A DNA stretch of 31,536 bases from UBA1206 sp045600105 (GTDB lineage Bacteria; Bacillota; Clostridia; Oscillospirales; CAG-382). The stretch lies in NCBI GenBank assembly GCA_045600105.1, contig JAZRXG010000018.1:1-31536 (forward strand). The letters are read 5' to 3'. Shown here piece by piece: positions 1 to 6,722 of this stretch; the first letter of the stretch is position 1; every line of letters begins with the position of its first letter. A program made the translations under genes and the position numbers. The notes under the pieces were generated by a model. It saw nothing but the letters and a program-made list of their open reading frames with translations. It made no database searches and was not told the origin of the DNA.

Positions 1-1
1 G

Positions 2-82
2 CATGATGCCGTCAAGACGGAATTGGGCTTCCGGGAGCAGGAAGTTGAGATTTATTACCGCTTTGTAGGAAAGATTGATTGA
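2..82 (+). CDS. C-terminal end of a probable site-specific recombinase (partial)
   Basis: Only the last 26 codons are in the window; the gene begins upstream. The fragment ends in EIYYRFVGKID before a TGA stop. From memory, tails of the form 'IYYNF(I/V)G' close large serine recombinases that carry a DUF4368-type C-terminal domain, which excise and integrate conjugative or mobilisable elements in Clostridia. The fragment lies about 50 bp before a regulator gene that has lost its 5' half, which fits a recombinase sitting at the edge of its own element. The catalytic domain is outside the window, so the family call rests on this short tail and on context. Confidence 0.42.
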   Translation, partial: HDAVKTELGFREQEVEIYYRFVGKID

Positions 83-129
83 CACAAAATAAAGACAAAA
101 GACAAAGATACTCGCAATATCCTTAACTT

Positions 130-543
130 TGGGAGACGGGAAACAATATGCCAGACCTGAGCGTACTCGTGGAAATTGCGGATTTTTACGATGTTGACAT
201 CAGGGAAATCATTAACGGTGAAAGGAAAAGCGAGAAAATGAACGACGAATTGAAAGATACCTTGAAACAGGTTGCCGAATATGGCGAAGAAGAAAAAAAG
301 AAGCTAAAAAAGAAGATGATCGATATTTCCATAGGCGCTTTCGTCATATTGCTTTTTGCAATGCTTCTTGATTGTACAGGCGGATTTGGATTTATTTCTG
401 AACATTCATGTCAGAATGTTATGGATTTTGCGCTTGGACTTGTTTTGGCTATTCTTGTACTGAATGTTTTATATCTCAGCGGTGTGCTTGATAAGATCAA
501 AACTTGGAAAACGTCACGTTTTTCAAAGAAAAGCAATGACTAA
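130..543 (+). pseudogene. 5'-truncated XRE-family regulator with membrane C-terminus
   Basis: Reading back from the ATG at 148, the same frame contains W-E-T-G-N-N before MPDLS. This is the conserved end of the recognition-helix region of XRE helix-turn-helix regulators ('SRWETG.NMPDLS'). A TAA at 124-126 closes the frame, and helices 1-3 of the DNA-binding domain are missing. The rest reads as the usual linker (ADFYDVDIREIINGERKSE), a charged stretch near residues 35-57, and two hydrophobic segments near residues 60-85 and 95-115. It is therefore a membrane-anchored regulator type without its DNA-binding head. A 131-residue product could still start at 148, but the ribosome-binding site is poor. 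The break coincides with the recombinase tail upstream, so insertion of an element is the likely cause. Confidence 0.62.
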
Positions 544-616
544 AAAATCCCGCAGCAGTATATTGGCATAACAAAAGACATTAAGCATCAGCTCCCGTTT
601 TTGCCAAATTGAAAAA

Positions 617-662
617 AAGCTGCCCGCCGAAGAAACCGTAATTTCTTTTCGGCGGGCAGCTT
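617..662 (-). terminator. Rho-independent terminator after rlmH
   Basis: A 15-bp inverted repeat (AAGCTGCCCGCCGAA with its complement) carries a further GAAA/TTTC pairing in the loop. Read on the minus strand the hairpin is followed by a run of seven T, a strong intrinsic terminator placed 45 bp past the rlmH stop. On the plus strand the T-run is absent, so it mainly serves rlmH. Confidence 0.82.
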
Positions 663-706
663 GTGTCGAATGCTTCTTTACGCGGCGGCGTTGATGCCGT
701 CATTTT

Positions 707-1183
707 TTATTTGTGATATTTTCCGTTGTTCAATATCGAAAGGCCGCGGTAGATCTGCTCGAACAGTATCACGCGCATAAGACGGTGGGGAAACGTCATA
801 TCCGAAAACGACACCCTTGCGTCGGAACGTTTTTTTACGTCGTCGCAAAGCCCGTGGCTTGAGCCGATGATGAAAGCGAGCGGCGTGTTCAGCGTCGAAC
901 GGTCGATGAGCGAGGCAAATGATTCGGACGTGTACTTTTTGCCTTCCACGCAGAGCGACACAACGAACGCGTTCTTGGGGATGGCGTCAAGTATCGCTTT
1001 GCCCTCTTTTTCAAGCGCTTTTGACGTCTCGCCTTCGCTTTCGGCGTCGTCGAGCTTTTCTTCCTTCAGCTCTTTGACGGTTATCCTTGCGTAGGCGGAA
1101 ATGCGCTTGGCGTATTCGCTTATCGCTTCTTTGAAATAATCTTCCTTTATGCTGCCGACGGCAATCACAGTTATGTCCTTCAT
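707..1183 (-). CDS. rlmH: 23S rRNA (pseudouridine-1915-N3) methyltransferase RlmH
   Basis: The 158-residue protein begins MKDITVIAVGSIKEDY and matches the RlmH (YbeA) family in length and motifs. RlmH is a SPOUT-fold enzyme that uses S-adenosylmethionine to methylate pseudouridine 1915 in helix 69 of the 23S rRNA, acting on assembled 70S ribosomes. The knot that binds the cofactor is visible as FIIGSSHGL (about residues 104-112), followed by FPHRLMRVILFEQIYRG, the signature C-terminal helix. The frame stays open far upstream to 1648, but that part is antisense to the lipoprotein gene and has no family match; the ATG at 1183 gives the normal length. It is transcribed divergently from the lipoprotein gene and has its own promoter and terminator. 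Confidence 0.95.
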   Translation of the reverse strand: MKDITVIAVGSIKEDYFKEAISEYAKRISAYARITVKELKEEKLDDAESEGETSKALEKEGKAILDAIPKNAFVVSLCVEGKKYTSESFASLIDRSTLNTPLAFIIGSSHGLCDDVKKRSDARVSFSDMTFPHRLMRVILFEQIYRGLSILNNGKYHK

Positions 1184-1198
1184 ACAATCACCGACGCA

Positions 1199-1227
1199 AT
1201 GATAACACATTTTCCCCCGCTTGTCAA
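1199..1227 (-). promoter_or_regulatory. Sigma-A promoter of rlmH
   Basis: On the minus strand TTGACA (1227-1222) is separated by 17 nt from TATCAT (1204-1199). The predicted start near 1192 leaves only about 9 nt before the rlmH ATG, so the transcript would be almost leaderless and no good Shine-Dalgarno site is visible. Confidence 0.68.
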
Positions 1228-1234
1228 ACCGATA

Positions 1235-1262
1235 TTGACAAAGACGTAAAAATCCGTATAAT
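1235..1262 (+). promoter_or_regulatory. Sigma-A promoter of the lipoprotein gene
   Basis: A perfect TTGACA (1235-1240), a 16-nt spacer and a perfect TATAAT (1257-1262). The predicted start is near 1269, giving a leader of about 11 nt. The -35 box lies 7 bp from the -35 box of the divergent rlmH promoter. Confidence 0.75.
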
Positions 1263-1279
1263 CTTATGTGGTGATAAAA

Positions 1280-1630
1280 ATGAAAAAACTTATTTCTTTG
1301 ATTTTCGTTCTCGTTTTCCTGCTTGTCTCGTGCGGCGACGGACGCGGAGAGCCCCCGAAAGGCTCGCGCACCATCGACGGCTTGTACGTCTGCGAGATCG
1401 ACGACGTGCGGATCGCTTATATTTTCGAGACCGACGGATTCGGGATGCAGCTCCTCGGCGACGAACAGTACAACATAAATTATTATATCCTCGGCAATTC
1501 CATTGTGATCGAAAACTTCTCGGTGGAAGGCGGAGACGTGACGACGCTTGAATTCATCGAAAGCGGCGGCAAGGTATATATCGGCGGAATGCCGTTCGTG
1601 AAGGTTGAAGAAGAAAAAGCCTCGGAGTGA
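1280..1630 (+). CDS. Small putative lipoprotein
   Basis: A 116-residue protein of unknown function. It opens with two lysines, a hydrophobic stretch and a lipobox LVSC with Cys18, typical of signal peptidase II processing and lipid anchoring on the outer face of the membrane. The mature part of about 98 residues has alternating hydrophobic residues and no long helix, suggesting a small beta-rich domain (segments around DGLYVCEID, IAYIFETDGFGMQLL and NSIVIENFSV). The start was set at the ATG at 1280; upstream GTG codons in frame at 1268 and 1271 lie at or before the likely transcription start. The stop codon lies inside the loop of the downstream terminator. I do not recognise the family. The gene is monocistronic by its own promoter and terminator. 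Confidence 0.72.
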   Translation: MKKLISLIFVLVFLLVSCGDGRGEPPKGSRTIDGLYVCEIDDVRIAYIFETDGFGMQLLGDEQYNINYYILGNSIVIENFSVEGGDVTTLEFIESGGKVYIGGMPFVKVEEEKASE

Positions 1631-1646
1631 CGCCGAGGCTTTTTTC
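1616..1646. terminator. Bidirectional terminator between convergent genes
   Basis: The 8-bp stem AGCCTCGG / CCGAGGCT has a 7-nt loop that includes the lipoprotein stop codon. It is flanked by A5 on the left and T5 on the right, so it can end transcripts of the lipoprotein gene (plus) and of the GDPD operon (minus). Confidence 0.85.
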
Positions 1647-1666
1647 ACGGTTTTTACAAGCTGATA

Positions 1667-2386
1667 TTATTCAAGTATGTTGGAAGTGATGTAATCAACG
1701 CCCCATTCAACGAGTTGGTCGGCGTCTTCTTTTTTGTCAACAGTCCAGACGTTGATTTCGATGCCTGCGTCGTGAAGGGTCTTGACGTCTTCTTCGTGAA
1801 GGCCTTTTATCCATATATCGAGGTCGAGCTTGTACTGCTTGAGGGCGTTGAAGATGGTCTCGTTGAATTCGCCGGTGAGGTACTGGATCTTCTGTTCGGG
1901 AAGAAGAGCTCTTACCTTGATGAGGTTTTCAAGCGAGAAGGAAATGAAGATGACGTTTTCGAGCCAGCCGATGCTGCGGATGATGCCGATCATTTCAGCG
2001 AGCCATTCAGCGGTGTAGCCGCCCTTGAGCTCGAGGACGCATTTCTTTTCGTATTTCATGCAGGTTTCGATGTATTCTTCAAGGGAGCAGAGGTGGAGGT
2101 CGGCTCTGCCGCGTTTGCCGTTCTTGTCGCGGAGGTTGAGAGCGCGGAGAGTTTCAAAAGTGGTCTGTTCGGGGAAGAGCTTGTCGATGCCCACACGTTC
2201 GGTATCGTTGTCGTGGAGCAGGATGTACTTGCCGTCGGATGTACGTCTGACGTCTGTTTCAATGCCGAAATAGCTTCTGTTGCCCGCGGCAATGAAAGCG
2301 GCGTTGGTGTTTTCGAGCTCGAGACCGGAGACACCTCTGTGCGCGACCATAAGAGTGTTTGGATGTTCGATTTTTACGGTGTTCAT
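1667..2386 (-). CDS. Glycerophosphodiester phosphodiesterase
   Basis: A 239-residue member of the GDPD family, which hydrolyses glycerophosphodiesters from phospholipid turnover to glycerol 3-phosphate and an alcohol. The TIM-barrel catalytic signature is present: VAHRGVSGLELENT near residues 13-26 (the HR pair and E-N), FGIETDVR near 39-46 (metal ligands E and D) and ILLHDNDTERV near 52-62 (catalytic HD). VLELKGG and the C-terminal INVWTVD...DYITSN are also family-like. There is no signal peptide, so it is cytosolic. The start at 2386 follows an AAGGAAGG site. It lies 23 bp after pgcA in the same direction and is probably the last gene of that operon. Confidence 0.9.
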   Translation of the reverse strand: MNTVKIEHPNTLMVAHRGVSGLELENTNAAFIAAGNRSYFGIETDVRRTSDGKYILLHDNDTERVGIDKLFPEQTTFETLRALNLRDKNGKRGRADLHLCSLEEYIETCMKYEKKCVLELKGGYTAEWLAEMIGIIRSIGWLENVIFISFSLENLIKVRALLPEQKIQYLTGEFNETIFNALKQYKLDLDIWIKGLHEEDVKTLHDAGIEINVWTVDKKEDADQLVEWGVDYITSNILE

Positions 2387-2409
2387 AAGTGAATCCTTCC
2401 TTTTTATTA

Positions 2410-4128
2410 TTATTTGAAAAGTTCGGTTATCTGTGATTTTATTGCGTCGATCTTTGCGTCGGTTCCGGTCTTGTCTTTGCCGCTTACGAGTATATACGCT
2501 TTGACCTTGGGTTCGGTGCCCGAAGGACGGATGACGACCGTGGTGCCGTCCGTGGTTTTGTAGTAAAGCATATCGGCTTCGGGAAGTCCCGTGGGCTTTT
2601 CGCCTCCGTTTACGAGGTCGTATTCTTTGCAGACCGCGCAGTCGCCTTTGACGGTGACGGCACATCCGTTGATCTCGCTTATGACCTTTTCACGGAGAGA
2701 CGCCATTTTTTTCTGCATTTCGACCATGGGGACCACGCCGGAAATGGCGATGCTCATGGTGTTCTCGGCGTGAAGCCCGTATTCGGCGTAAATGTCGTCG
2801 AGCGCTTCGCTGAGCGTTTTGCCGACGGATTTGTAATATGAAGCGGCTTCCGCAATGAGCAGAGCGGCGGCGACGCCGTCCTTGTCACGCGCGTAGGTGT
2901 CGGAAAGGAAGCCCTGACTTTCTTCGTAGCCGAAGATGAAGGTGTGTTCTCCGTTTGCGGCGTATTCCTTGATTTTTTCGCCGATGTATTTGAAGCCGGT
3001 CAGCACGACGACGGGGGCAACACCGTTCTTTTCGCATATCTTATCGAAAAGTGTTGAGGAAACGGCGGATCTGATGGCGGCGGCGTTTGCGGGAAGCTTG
3101 CCGCACGCTCTGCGGGCTTTGATTATGTAGTCGATGAGGAGAGCGCCTATCTGGTTGCCTGAAAGGGGAGAGAACTCGCCGTCGCCCCCTTTGACGGCAA
3201 CGCCGAGTCTGTCGCCGTCAGGGTCGGTGGCGATGATGACGTTGGTGGCAAGCCCTTTTTGGCTTATGAAATCAAGCGCGAGCTTGAAGCATTCTTTGTT
3301 CTCGGGGTTTGGCGATTTGACGGTCGGGAAGCCTCCGTCGGGGATATCCTGCCGGGGAACGACCTGCAGATTGGTGATGCCGGCTCTTCTCATCGCTTCG
3401 GGAACGAGGAGATAGCCTGTACCGTGCAGCGGAGTATAGAGAAGCTCAAGCGAATCGCCGTACTTTTTGATTACGTCGGGATCGATGCGGCAGCCGAGCA
3501 CGCATTTGAGATACGCTTCGTCGGTTTCGGTACCGATATAGGTTATTTTTCCGTTTTCGAGGTAGGGAGTTATGTTTGCCGAAACGGGAGAAAGCACGTC
3601 GTATTTCTTCATTGCCTCGGCGACTTTTTCGGCGTGCTCGGGCGGGAGCTGGGCGCCGTCGGACCAATAGACCTTGTAGCCGTTATATTCCTTGGTGTTG
3701 TGCGACGCGGTGACGTTTATGCCTGCGATGCAGCCGAAGCGGAGGATCGCGAACGAAAGCTCGGGAGTCGGGCGTATGTTTTCAAAAAGATATACCTTGA
3801 TGCCGTTTTCGGCAAGCACGCGTGCGGATATATGCGCAAAAAGACGGGACTTGTATCTGCTGTCATACGCGATGGCGACGCCTTTGTCTTTGCCGGAGGC
3901 GCTCAGCACAAGGTCGGCGACTCCGCGCGTGGCCTGAGCCACGGTGTATACGTTCATGCGCGAAATACCCGCGCCCATAACGCTGCGGAGCCCCGCGGTG
4001 CCAAACGACATCGGAGTGGTGAAACGCGACGCTATCTCGTCTTCGTTTCCTTTTATATTAATAAGCTCTTCTTTTGCGGCTTCGTCGATAACGTCAGACG
4101 CGAGCCATCTTTCGTATTCATTGTTCAT
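2410..4128 (-). CDS. pgcA: Phosphoglucomutase (alpha-D-phosphohexomutase family)
   Basis: The enzyme interconverts glucose 1-phosphate and glucose 6-phosphate, feeding UDP-glucose and cell-envelope sugar synthesis. The 572 residues match Bacillus PgcA in size and architecture. Visible motifs are FGTAGLR (42-48), the catalytic phosphoserine loop TASHNTKEYNG with Ser142, the magnesium site DPDGDR (302-307), the sugar-binding loop GYEESQG (400-406) and the phosphate site RPSGTEP (534-540). The phosphoserine loop has Asn-Thr where most relatives have Asn-Pro. The ATG at 4128 was chosen over an upstream one at 4161 because it has AAGGAG 10 nt before it and fits the family N-terminus. It overlaps the end of the TSCPD gene by 11 bp, suggesting translational coupling. 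A phosphomannomutase activity cannot be excluded. Confidence 0.94.
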   Translation of the reverse strand: MNNEYERWLASDVIDEAAKEELINIKGNEDEIASRFTTPMSFGTAGLRSVMGAGISRMNVYTVAQATRGVADLVLSASGKDKGVAIAYDSRYKSRLFAHISARVLAENGIKVYLFENIRPTPELSFAILRFGCIAGINVTASHNTKEYNGYKVYWSDGAQLPPEHAEKVAEAMKKYDVLSPVSANITPYLENGKITYIGTETDEAYLKCVLGCRIDPDVIKKYGDSLELLYTPLHGTGYLLVPEAMRRAGITNLQVVPRQDIPDGGFPTVKSPNPENKECFKLALDFISQKGLATNVIIATDPDGDRLGVAVKGGDGEFSPLSGNQIGALLIDYIIKARRACGKLPANAAAIRSAVSSTLFDKICEKNGVAPVVVLTGFKYIGEKIKEYAANGEHTFIFGYEESQGFLSDTYARDKDGVAAALLIAEAASYYKSVGKTLSEALDDIYAEYGLHAENTMSIAISGVVPMVEMQKKMASLREKVISEINGCAVTVKGDCAVCKEYDLVNGGEKPTGLPEADMLYYKTTDGTTVVIRPSGTEPKVKAYILVSGKDKTGTDAKIDAIKSQITELFK

Positions 4129-4378
4129 CTTTCGCAAGCTCCTTTTCGAGTGCTTTCGCAAACTGGTCGGGGCAGCTCGTCTGCTTGAAACCGCATCTGA
4201 TGCCCTTGAGACGGCTGATGACCTCCTCCGGAGTCATTCCTTCACAAAGGGCGGCGACGCCCTGAAGGTTTCCGTTGCATCCGCCGTAAAAACGAATGTT
4301 GTGGAGCCTGCCTTCGTCATCGCGTTCGAACGTCACATTGCGCGAGCAGGTGCCGGAAAACGGGTAAGTAACTTCCAT
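4118..4378 (-). CDS. TSCPD domain protein (TIGR03905-like)
   Basis: An 86-residue protein that carries the family's name motif, T-S-C-P-D, at residues 67-71. The TSCPD domain occurs at the C-terminus of B12-dependent ribonucleotide reductases and as small free proteins in Clostridia; the role of the free form is not established. Five cysteines (11, 34, 45, 62 and 69) include the conserved GGCNGNL and RCGFKQTSC contexts, suggesting metal or redox chemistry, though this is inference. AAGGAG lies just upstream of the ATG at 4378. It is the first gene of the operon with pgcA and the phosphodiesterase, from a promoter at 4409-4436. Confidence 0.9.
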   Translation of the reverse strand: MEVTYPFSGTCSRNVTFERDDEGRLHNIRFYGGCNGNLQGVAALCEGMTPEEVISRLKGIRCGFKQTSCPDQFAKALEKELAKDEQ

Positions 4379-4408
4379 ATTTTTCTCCTTGATGATTTTT
4401 ATTATCCA

Positions 4409-4436
4409 ATTATAGCACGTTTTTTTCGCTTGTAAA
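4409..4436 (-). promoter_or_regulatory. Sigma-A promoter of the TSCPD-pgcA-GDPD operon
   Basis: Minus-strand TTTACA (4436-4431), 16-nt spacer and perfect TATAAT (4414-4409). The predicted start is near 4402, about 24 nt before the TSCPD start codon, leaving room for its AAGGAG site. Confidence 0.75.
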
Positions 4437-4527
4437 CCATAAAAACGCTATTTTTTCAAAAAAAGTCCGCGTTCACAAAATGTTTACAATTATTCGGCGC
4501 AAAAGAGAAAAAAATCGAGAAAAACCC

Positions 4528-4556
4528 TTGACAAATAAGGATTCCTATGGTAAACT
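4528..4556 (+). promoter_or_regulatory. Promoter of the S10-spc-alpha operon
   Basis: TTGACA (4528-4533), 17-nt spacer and TAAACT (4551-4556), the last preceded by TGG so that it reads as an extended -10 (TGNTAAACT). The -10 box is imperfect but the spacing is ideal. The predicted start is near 4563. No other good plus-strand promoter is evident between 4379 and 4747. Confidence 0.65.
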
Positions 4557-4562
4557 ACCCAA

Positions 4563-4747
4563 GCTTGGTGTGCGAAGAAACCGGAGATTGCTGCGGGAAA
4601 CGCAGGTAACTTCGGCGGAGTATGTCCGACAATCGGGCGATGGAACGGCATTTTTTAAGGGACCATCCCGAAACACCCGAGAAGATGTTCACGTTCCGAG
4701 CCGCCAAAAAGCAAAAAACATATTTTATCAGGAGGCTTTATCAAGCT
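4563..4747 (+). promoter_or_regulatory. Structured mRNA leader of the S10 operon
   Basis: About 185 nt of untranslated leader that can fold. A first hairpin is CCGGAG (4581-4586) with CTTCGG (4610-4615), an ATTG/GTAA internal loop, and CTGCG (4591-4595) with CGCAG (4601-4605) capped by GGAAA. A second small hairpin pairs CCGA (4626-4629) with TCGG (4633-4636). A third brackets GGAACG (4642-4647) with CGTTCC (4692-4697) and contains GGGA/TCCC. An alternative helix, CGGG and ATGG (4634-4643) with CCATCCCG (4663-4670), would exclude the second and third. S10 operons are autoregulated through such leaders in enteric bacteria (by L4), so a regulatory role is plausible, but I do not recognise a catalogued family. 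Confidence 0.42.
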
Positions 4748-5059
4748 ATGGCAAACAAAGAAAGAATCAGAATCAAACTCAAAGCTTACGACCACACCCT
4801 CATCGATCAGGCCGCTGAGAAGATCGTGGAGACCGCAAAGAGAAACGGCGCTTCCGTTTCCGGCCCCATTCCTCTTCCCACCGACAAAGAGATCGTCACC
4901 ATCCTTCGCGCGGTTCACAAGTACAAGGATTCCCGCGAACAGTTCGAGACCCGCACTCACAAACGTCTCATCGACGTCATCAAGCCCTCTCAGAAAGCAG
5001 TTGAAGCTCTCATGTCCATCGAGCTTCCCGCAGGCGTAGAGATCGGCATCGAGCTTTAA
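4748..5059 (+). CDS. rpsJ: 30S ribosomal protein S10
   Basis: The 103-residue protein MANKERIRIKLKAYDHTLID is S10, a head protein of the 30S subunit that also acts as NusE in antitermination complexes with NusB. HLID-type and THKRLIDVI segments are conserved and the length is normal. The frame is open back to an ATG at 4622, but that extension runs through the AGGAGG site (4730-4735) and has no family match, so 4748 is the start. First gene of the S10 cluster; a 77-bp gap separates it from rplC. Confidence 0.97.
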   Translation: MANKERIRIKLKAYDHTLIDQAAEKIVETAKRNGASVSGPIPLPTDKEIVTILRAVHKYKDSREQFETRTHKRLIDVIKPSQKAVEALMSIELPAGVEIGIEL

Positions 5060-5097
5060 TTTCCTTATTATTATATAGCTAATCAAAAATCGGTCAC

Positions 5098-5112
5098 GTT
5101 GGCAAAGCCAAC
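5098..5112 (+). promoter_or_regulatory. Small intercistronic hairpin between rpsJ and rplC
   Basis: GTTGGC-AAA-GCCAAC forms a perfect 6-bp hairpin in the 77-nt gap, just before the rplC ribosome-binding site (AAGGAGG). There is no T-run, so it is not a terminator. It could mark RNA processing or affect rplC translation; this is inference from shape and position only. Confidence 0.3.
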
Positions 5113-5136
5113 CAATAACCAAGGAGGATTATAAAA

Positions 5137-5766
5137 ATGAAAAAAGGACTCATCGGCAGAAAGATCGGCATGACGCAGATCTTTGATGAAAAGGGAAACG
5201 TGATTCCCGTAACCGTGATCAACGCAGGTCCCTGCGTGGTCGTCCAGAAGAAGACCGTTCAGAAAGATGGCTACAACGCCGTTAAGCTCGGCTTCTCCGA
5301 CATCGAGGAAAGAAAACTTTCCAAACCCAAAAAAGGCGAATTCCTCAAAGCAGGCGTTTCTTTCAAGAAATATCTCAAGGAATTCAAGCTCGAAAACGCT
5401 TCCGAGCTCAACGTAGGCGACACCCTCACCGCTGATACCTTCGCTTCCGGCGAAAAGATCGACGTCACCGGCACCACCAAGGGCCGTGGCTTCAGCGGCG
5501 TTATCAAGAGATGGGGCTGCCACAGACTCAGAATGACCCACGGCACCGGCCCCGTACATCGTCAAGCCGGCTCTATGGGTGCAAACAGCGACCCGTCCAG
5601 AATCATGAAAAACAAGAAAATGGCCGGTCAGTACGGTAACGAACAGGTGACCATCCTCAATCTCGAGGTAGTCAAAGTCGATGCGGAAAGAAACCTCATC
5701 GCCGTTAAAGGCGCGGTTCCCGGTTCCCGCGGCGGCATCGTGTTCGTACGCAGCACCGTTAAATAA
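5137..5766 (+). CDS. rplC: 50S ribosomal protein L3
   Basis: The 209-residue L3 begins MKKGLIGRKIGMTQIFDEKG, the family signature. L3 is one of the first proteins to bind 23S rRNA and reaches with a long loop toward the peptidyl transferase centre. That loop is visible as KGRGFSGVIKRWGCHR...THGTGPVHRQAGSMG near residues 115-150, with the glutamine (HRQAG) that is methylated by PrmB in some bacteria. AAGGAGG precedes the ATG. Second gene of the operon, 20 bp before rplD. Confidence 0.97.
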   Translation: MKKGLIGRKIGMTQIFDEKGNVIPVTVINAGPCVVVQKKTVQKDGYNAVKLGFSDIEERKLSKPKKGEFLKAGVSFKKYLKEFKLENASELNVGDTLTADTFASGEKIDVTGTTKGRGFSGVIKRWGCHRLRMTHGTGPVHRQAGSMGANSDPSRIMKNKKMAGQYGNEQVTILNLEVVKVDAERNLIAVKGAVPGSRGGIVFVRSTVK

Positions 5767-5786
5767 TCGGGGAGGAGGAAACAGTA

Positions 5787-6410
5787 ATGCCTAACGTAAA
5801 CGTATTCAATATGAAAGGCGAAGTCGTCGGTTCCATGGAACTCAATGAAAAGGTTTTCGGAACGGAGATCAACGATTACGCGGTTCATGCAGTAGTCAAA
5901 GCTTATCTCGCAAACCAGAGACAGGGCACTCAGTCCACCCTCACCAGAAGCGAAGTTTCCGGCGGCGGCAGAAAACCCTGGAGACAGAAGGGTACCGGCA
6001 GAGCCAGACAGGGCTCCATCCGTTCTCCTCAGTGGACCCACGGCGGTATCGCCCTCGGCCCCAAACCCAGAACCTACAAGATGTCCGTTAACAAGAAGGT
6101 CAAGAGAGCCGCAATGCTTTCCGCTCTTTCCGCTAAGGTCGCTTCGGGCGAACTGATTGTCGTTGACAATATCGCGCTTGACGCATACAAGACCAAAGCA
6201 ATGGTGGAATTCCTTAAGGCTGTCAAGGCTGAAGGCAAGACCGTTATCGTTCTTGACAAGGTCGACGACATCGTCATCGGCTCCGCAAACAACATTCCCG
6301 CGGTTATGACCGCTCAGTATAACACCGTCAACGTATACGACCTTGTTAACTACAGCAATCTCGTCATCACCAAGGAAGCCGTTCAGAAGATCGAGGAGGT
6401 ATATGCATAA
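5787..6410 (+). CDS. rplD: 50S ribosomal protein L4
   Basis: The 207-residue L4 has the exit-tunnel loop with its hallmark GGGRKPWRQKGTGRARQGS near residues 59-78, then SPQWTHGGI and GPKPR. L4 lines the narrowest part of the peptide exit tunnel, where changes give macrolide resistance; here the KPWRQKGTGRAR core looks wild type. In enteric bacteria L4 is the autogenous regulator of the S10 operon, so it is the first candidate to act on the leader at 4563-4747. Its stop overlaps the rplW start by one base. Confidence 0.97.
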   Translation: MPNVNVFNMKGEVVGSMELNEKVFGTEINDYAVHAVVKAYLANQRQGTQSTLTRSEVSGGGRKPWRQKGTGRARQGSIRSPQWTHGGIALGPKPRTYKMSVNKKVKRAAMLSALSAKVASGELIVVDNIALDAYKTKAMVEFLKAVKAEGKTVIVLDKVDDIVIGSANNIPAVMTAQYNTVNVYDLVNYSNLVITKEAVQKIEEVYA

Positions 6411-6703
6411 TGAAAACTGCACATGACATCATCATAGCACCCGTCATCACCGAAGCTTCCATCGCAGATCTTCAGGAAAAGAAATATACTTTCCGCGTTG
6501 CTTCCGATTCCAACAAGATCGAAATCGCAAAAGCGGTCGAAGAGATCTTTGAAGTAAAGGTAGAAAAAGTTACCGTTATCAATATGAAATCCAAGCCCAG
6601 AAGAGTCGGATACGTCGAAGGCAAGACCAGCGAATGGAAAAAAGCCATCGTTAAGGTCAGCGCCGATTCCAAGACCATTCCGTTCTTCGACAGCCTTATG
6701 TAA
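6410..6703 (+). CDS. rplW: 50S ribosomal protein L23
   Basis: The 97-residue L23 begins MKTAHDIIIAPVITEASIADLQEKKYTFRV, typical of the family (usual start '..D(I/V)I..PV(I/V)TE.S'). L23 sits at the tunnel exit and is the docking site for trigger factor and signal recognition particle. Its ATG shares one base with the rplD stop (TAATG), and its GAGGAGG site lies inside rplD, so the two are probably translationally coupled. Confidence 0.96.
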   Translation: MKTAHDIIIAPVITEASIADLQEKKYTFRVASDSNKIEIAKAVEEIFEVKVEKVTVINMKSKPRRVGYVEGKTSEWKKAIVKVSADSKTIPFFDSLM

Positions 6704-6722
6704 TTCGGAAGGAGTTTGAAAG

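Noticed and set aside
79..112. Promoter with TTGACA at 79-84 driving the truncated regulator
   Set aside because: The only -10-like hexamer (GATACT at 107-112) is 22 nt away, too far for a sigma-A promoter.
4622..4747. N-terminal extension of rpsJ from an in-frame ATG at 4622
   Set aside because: The extension covers the AGGAGG site, has no S10 homology and lies in the folded leader; the ATG at 4748 gives the normal S10 length.
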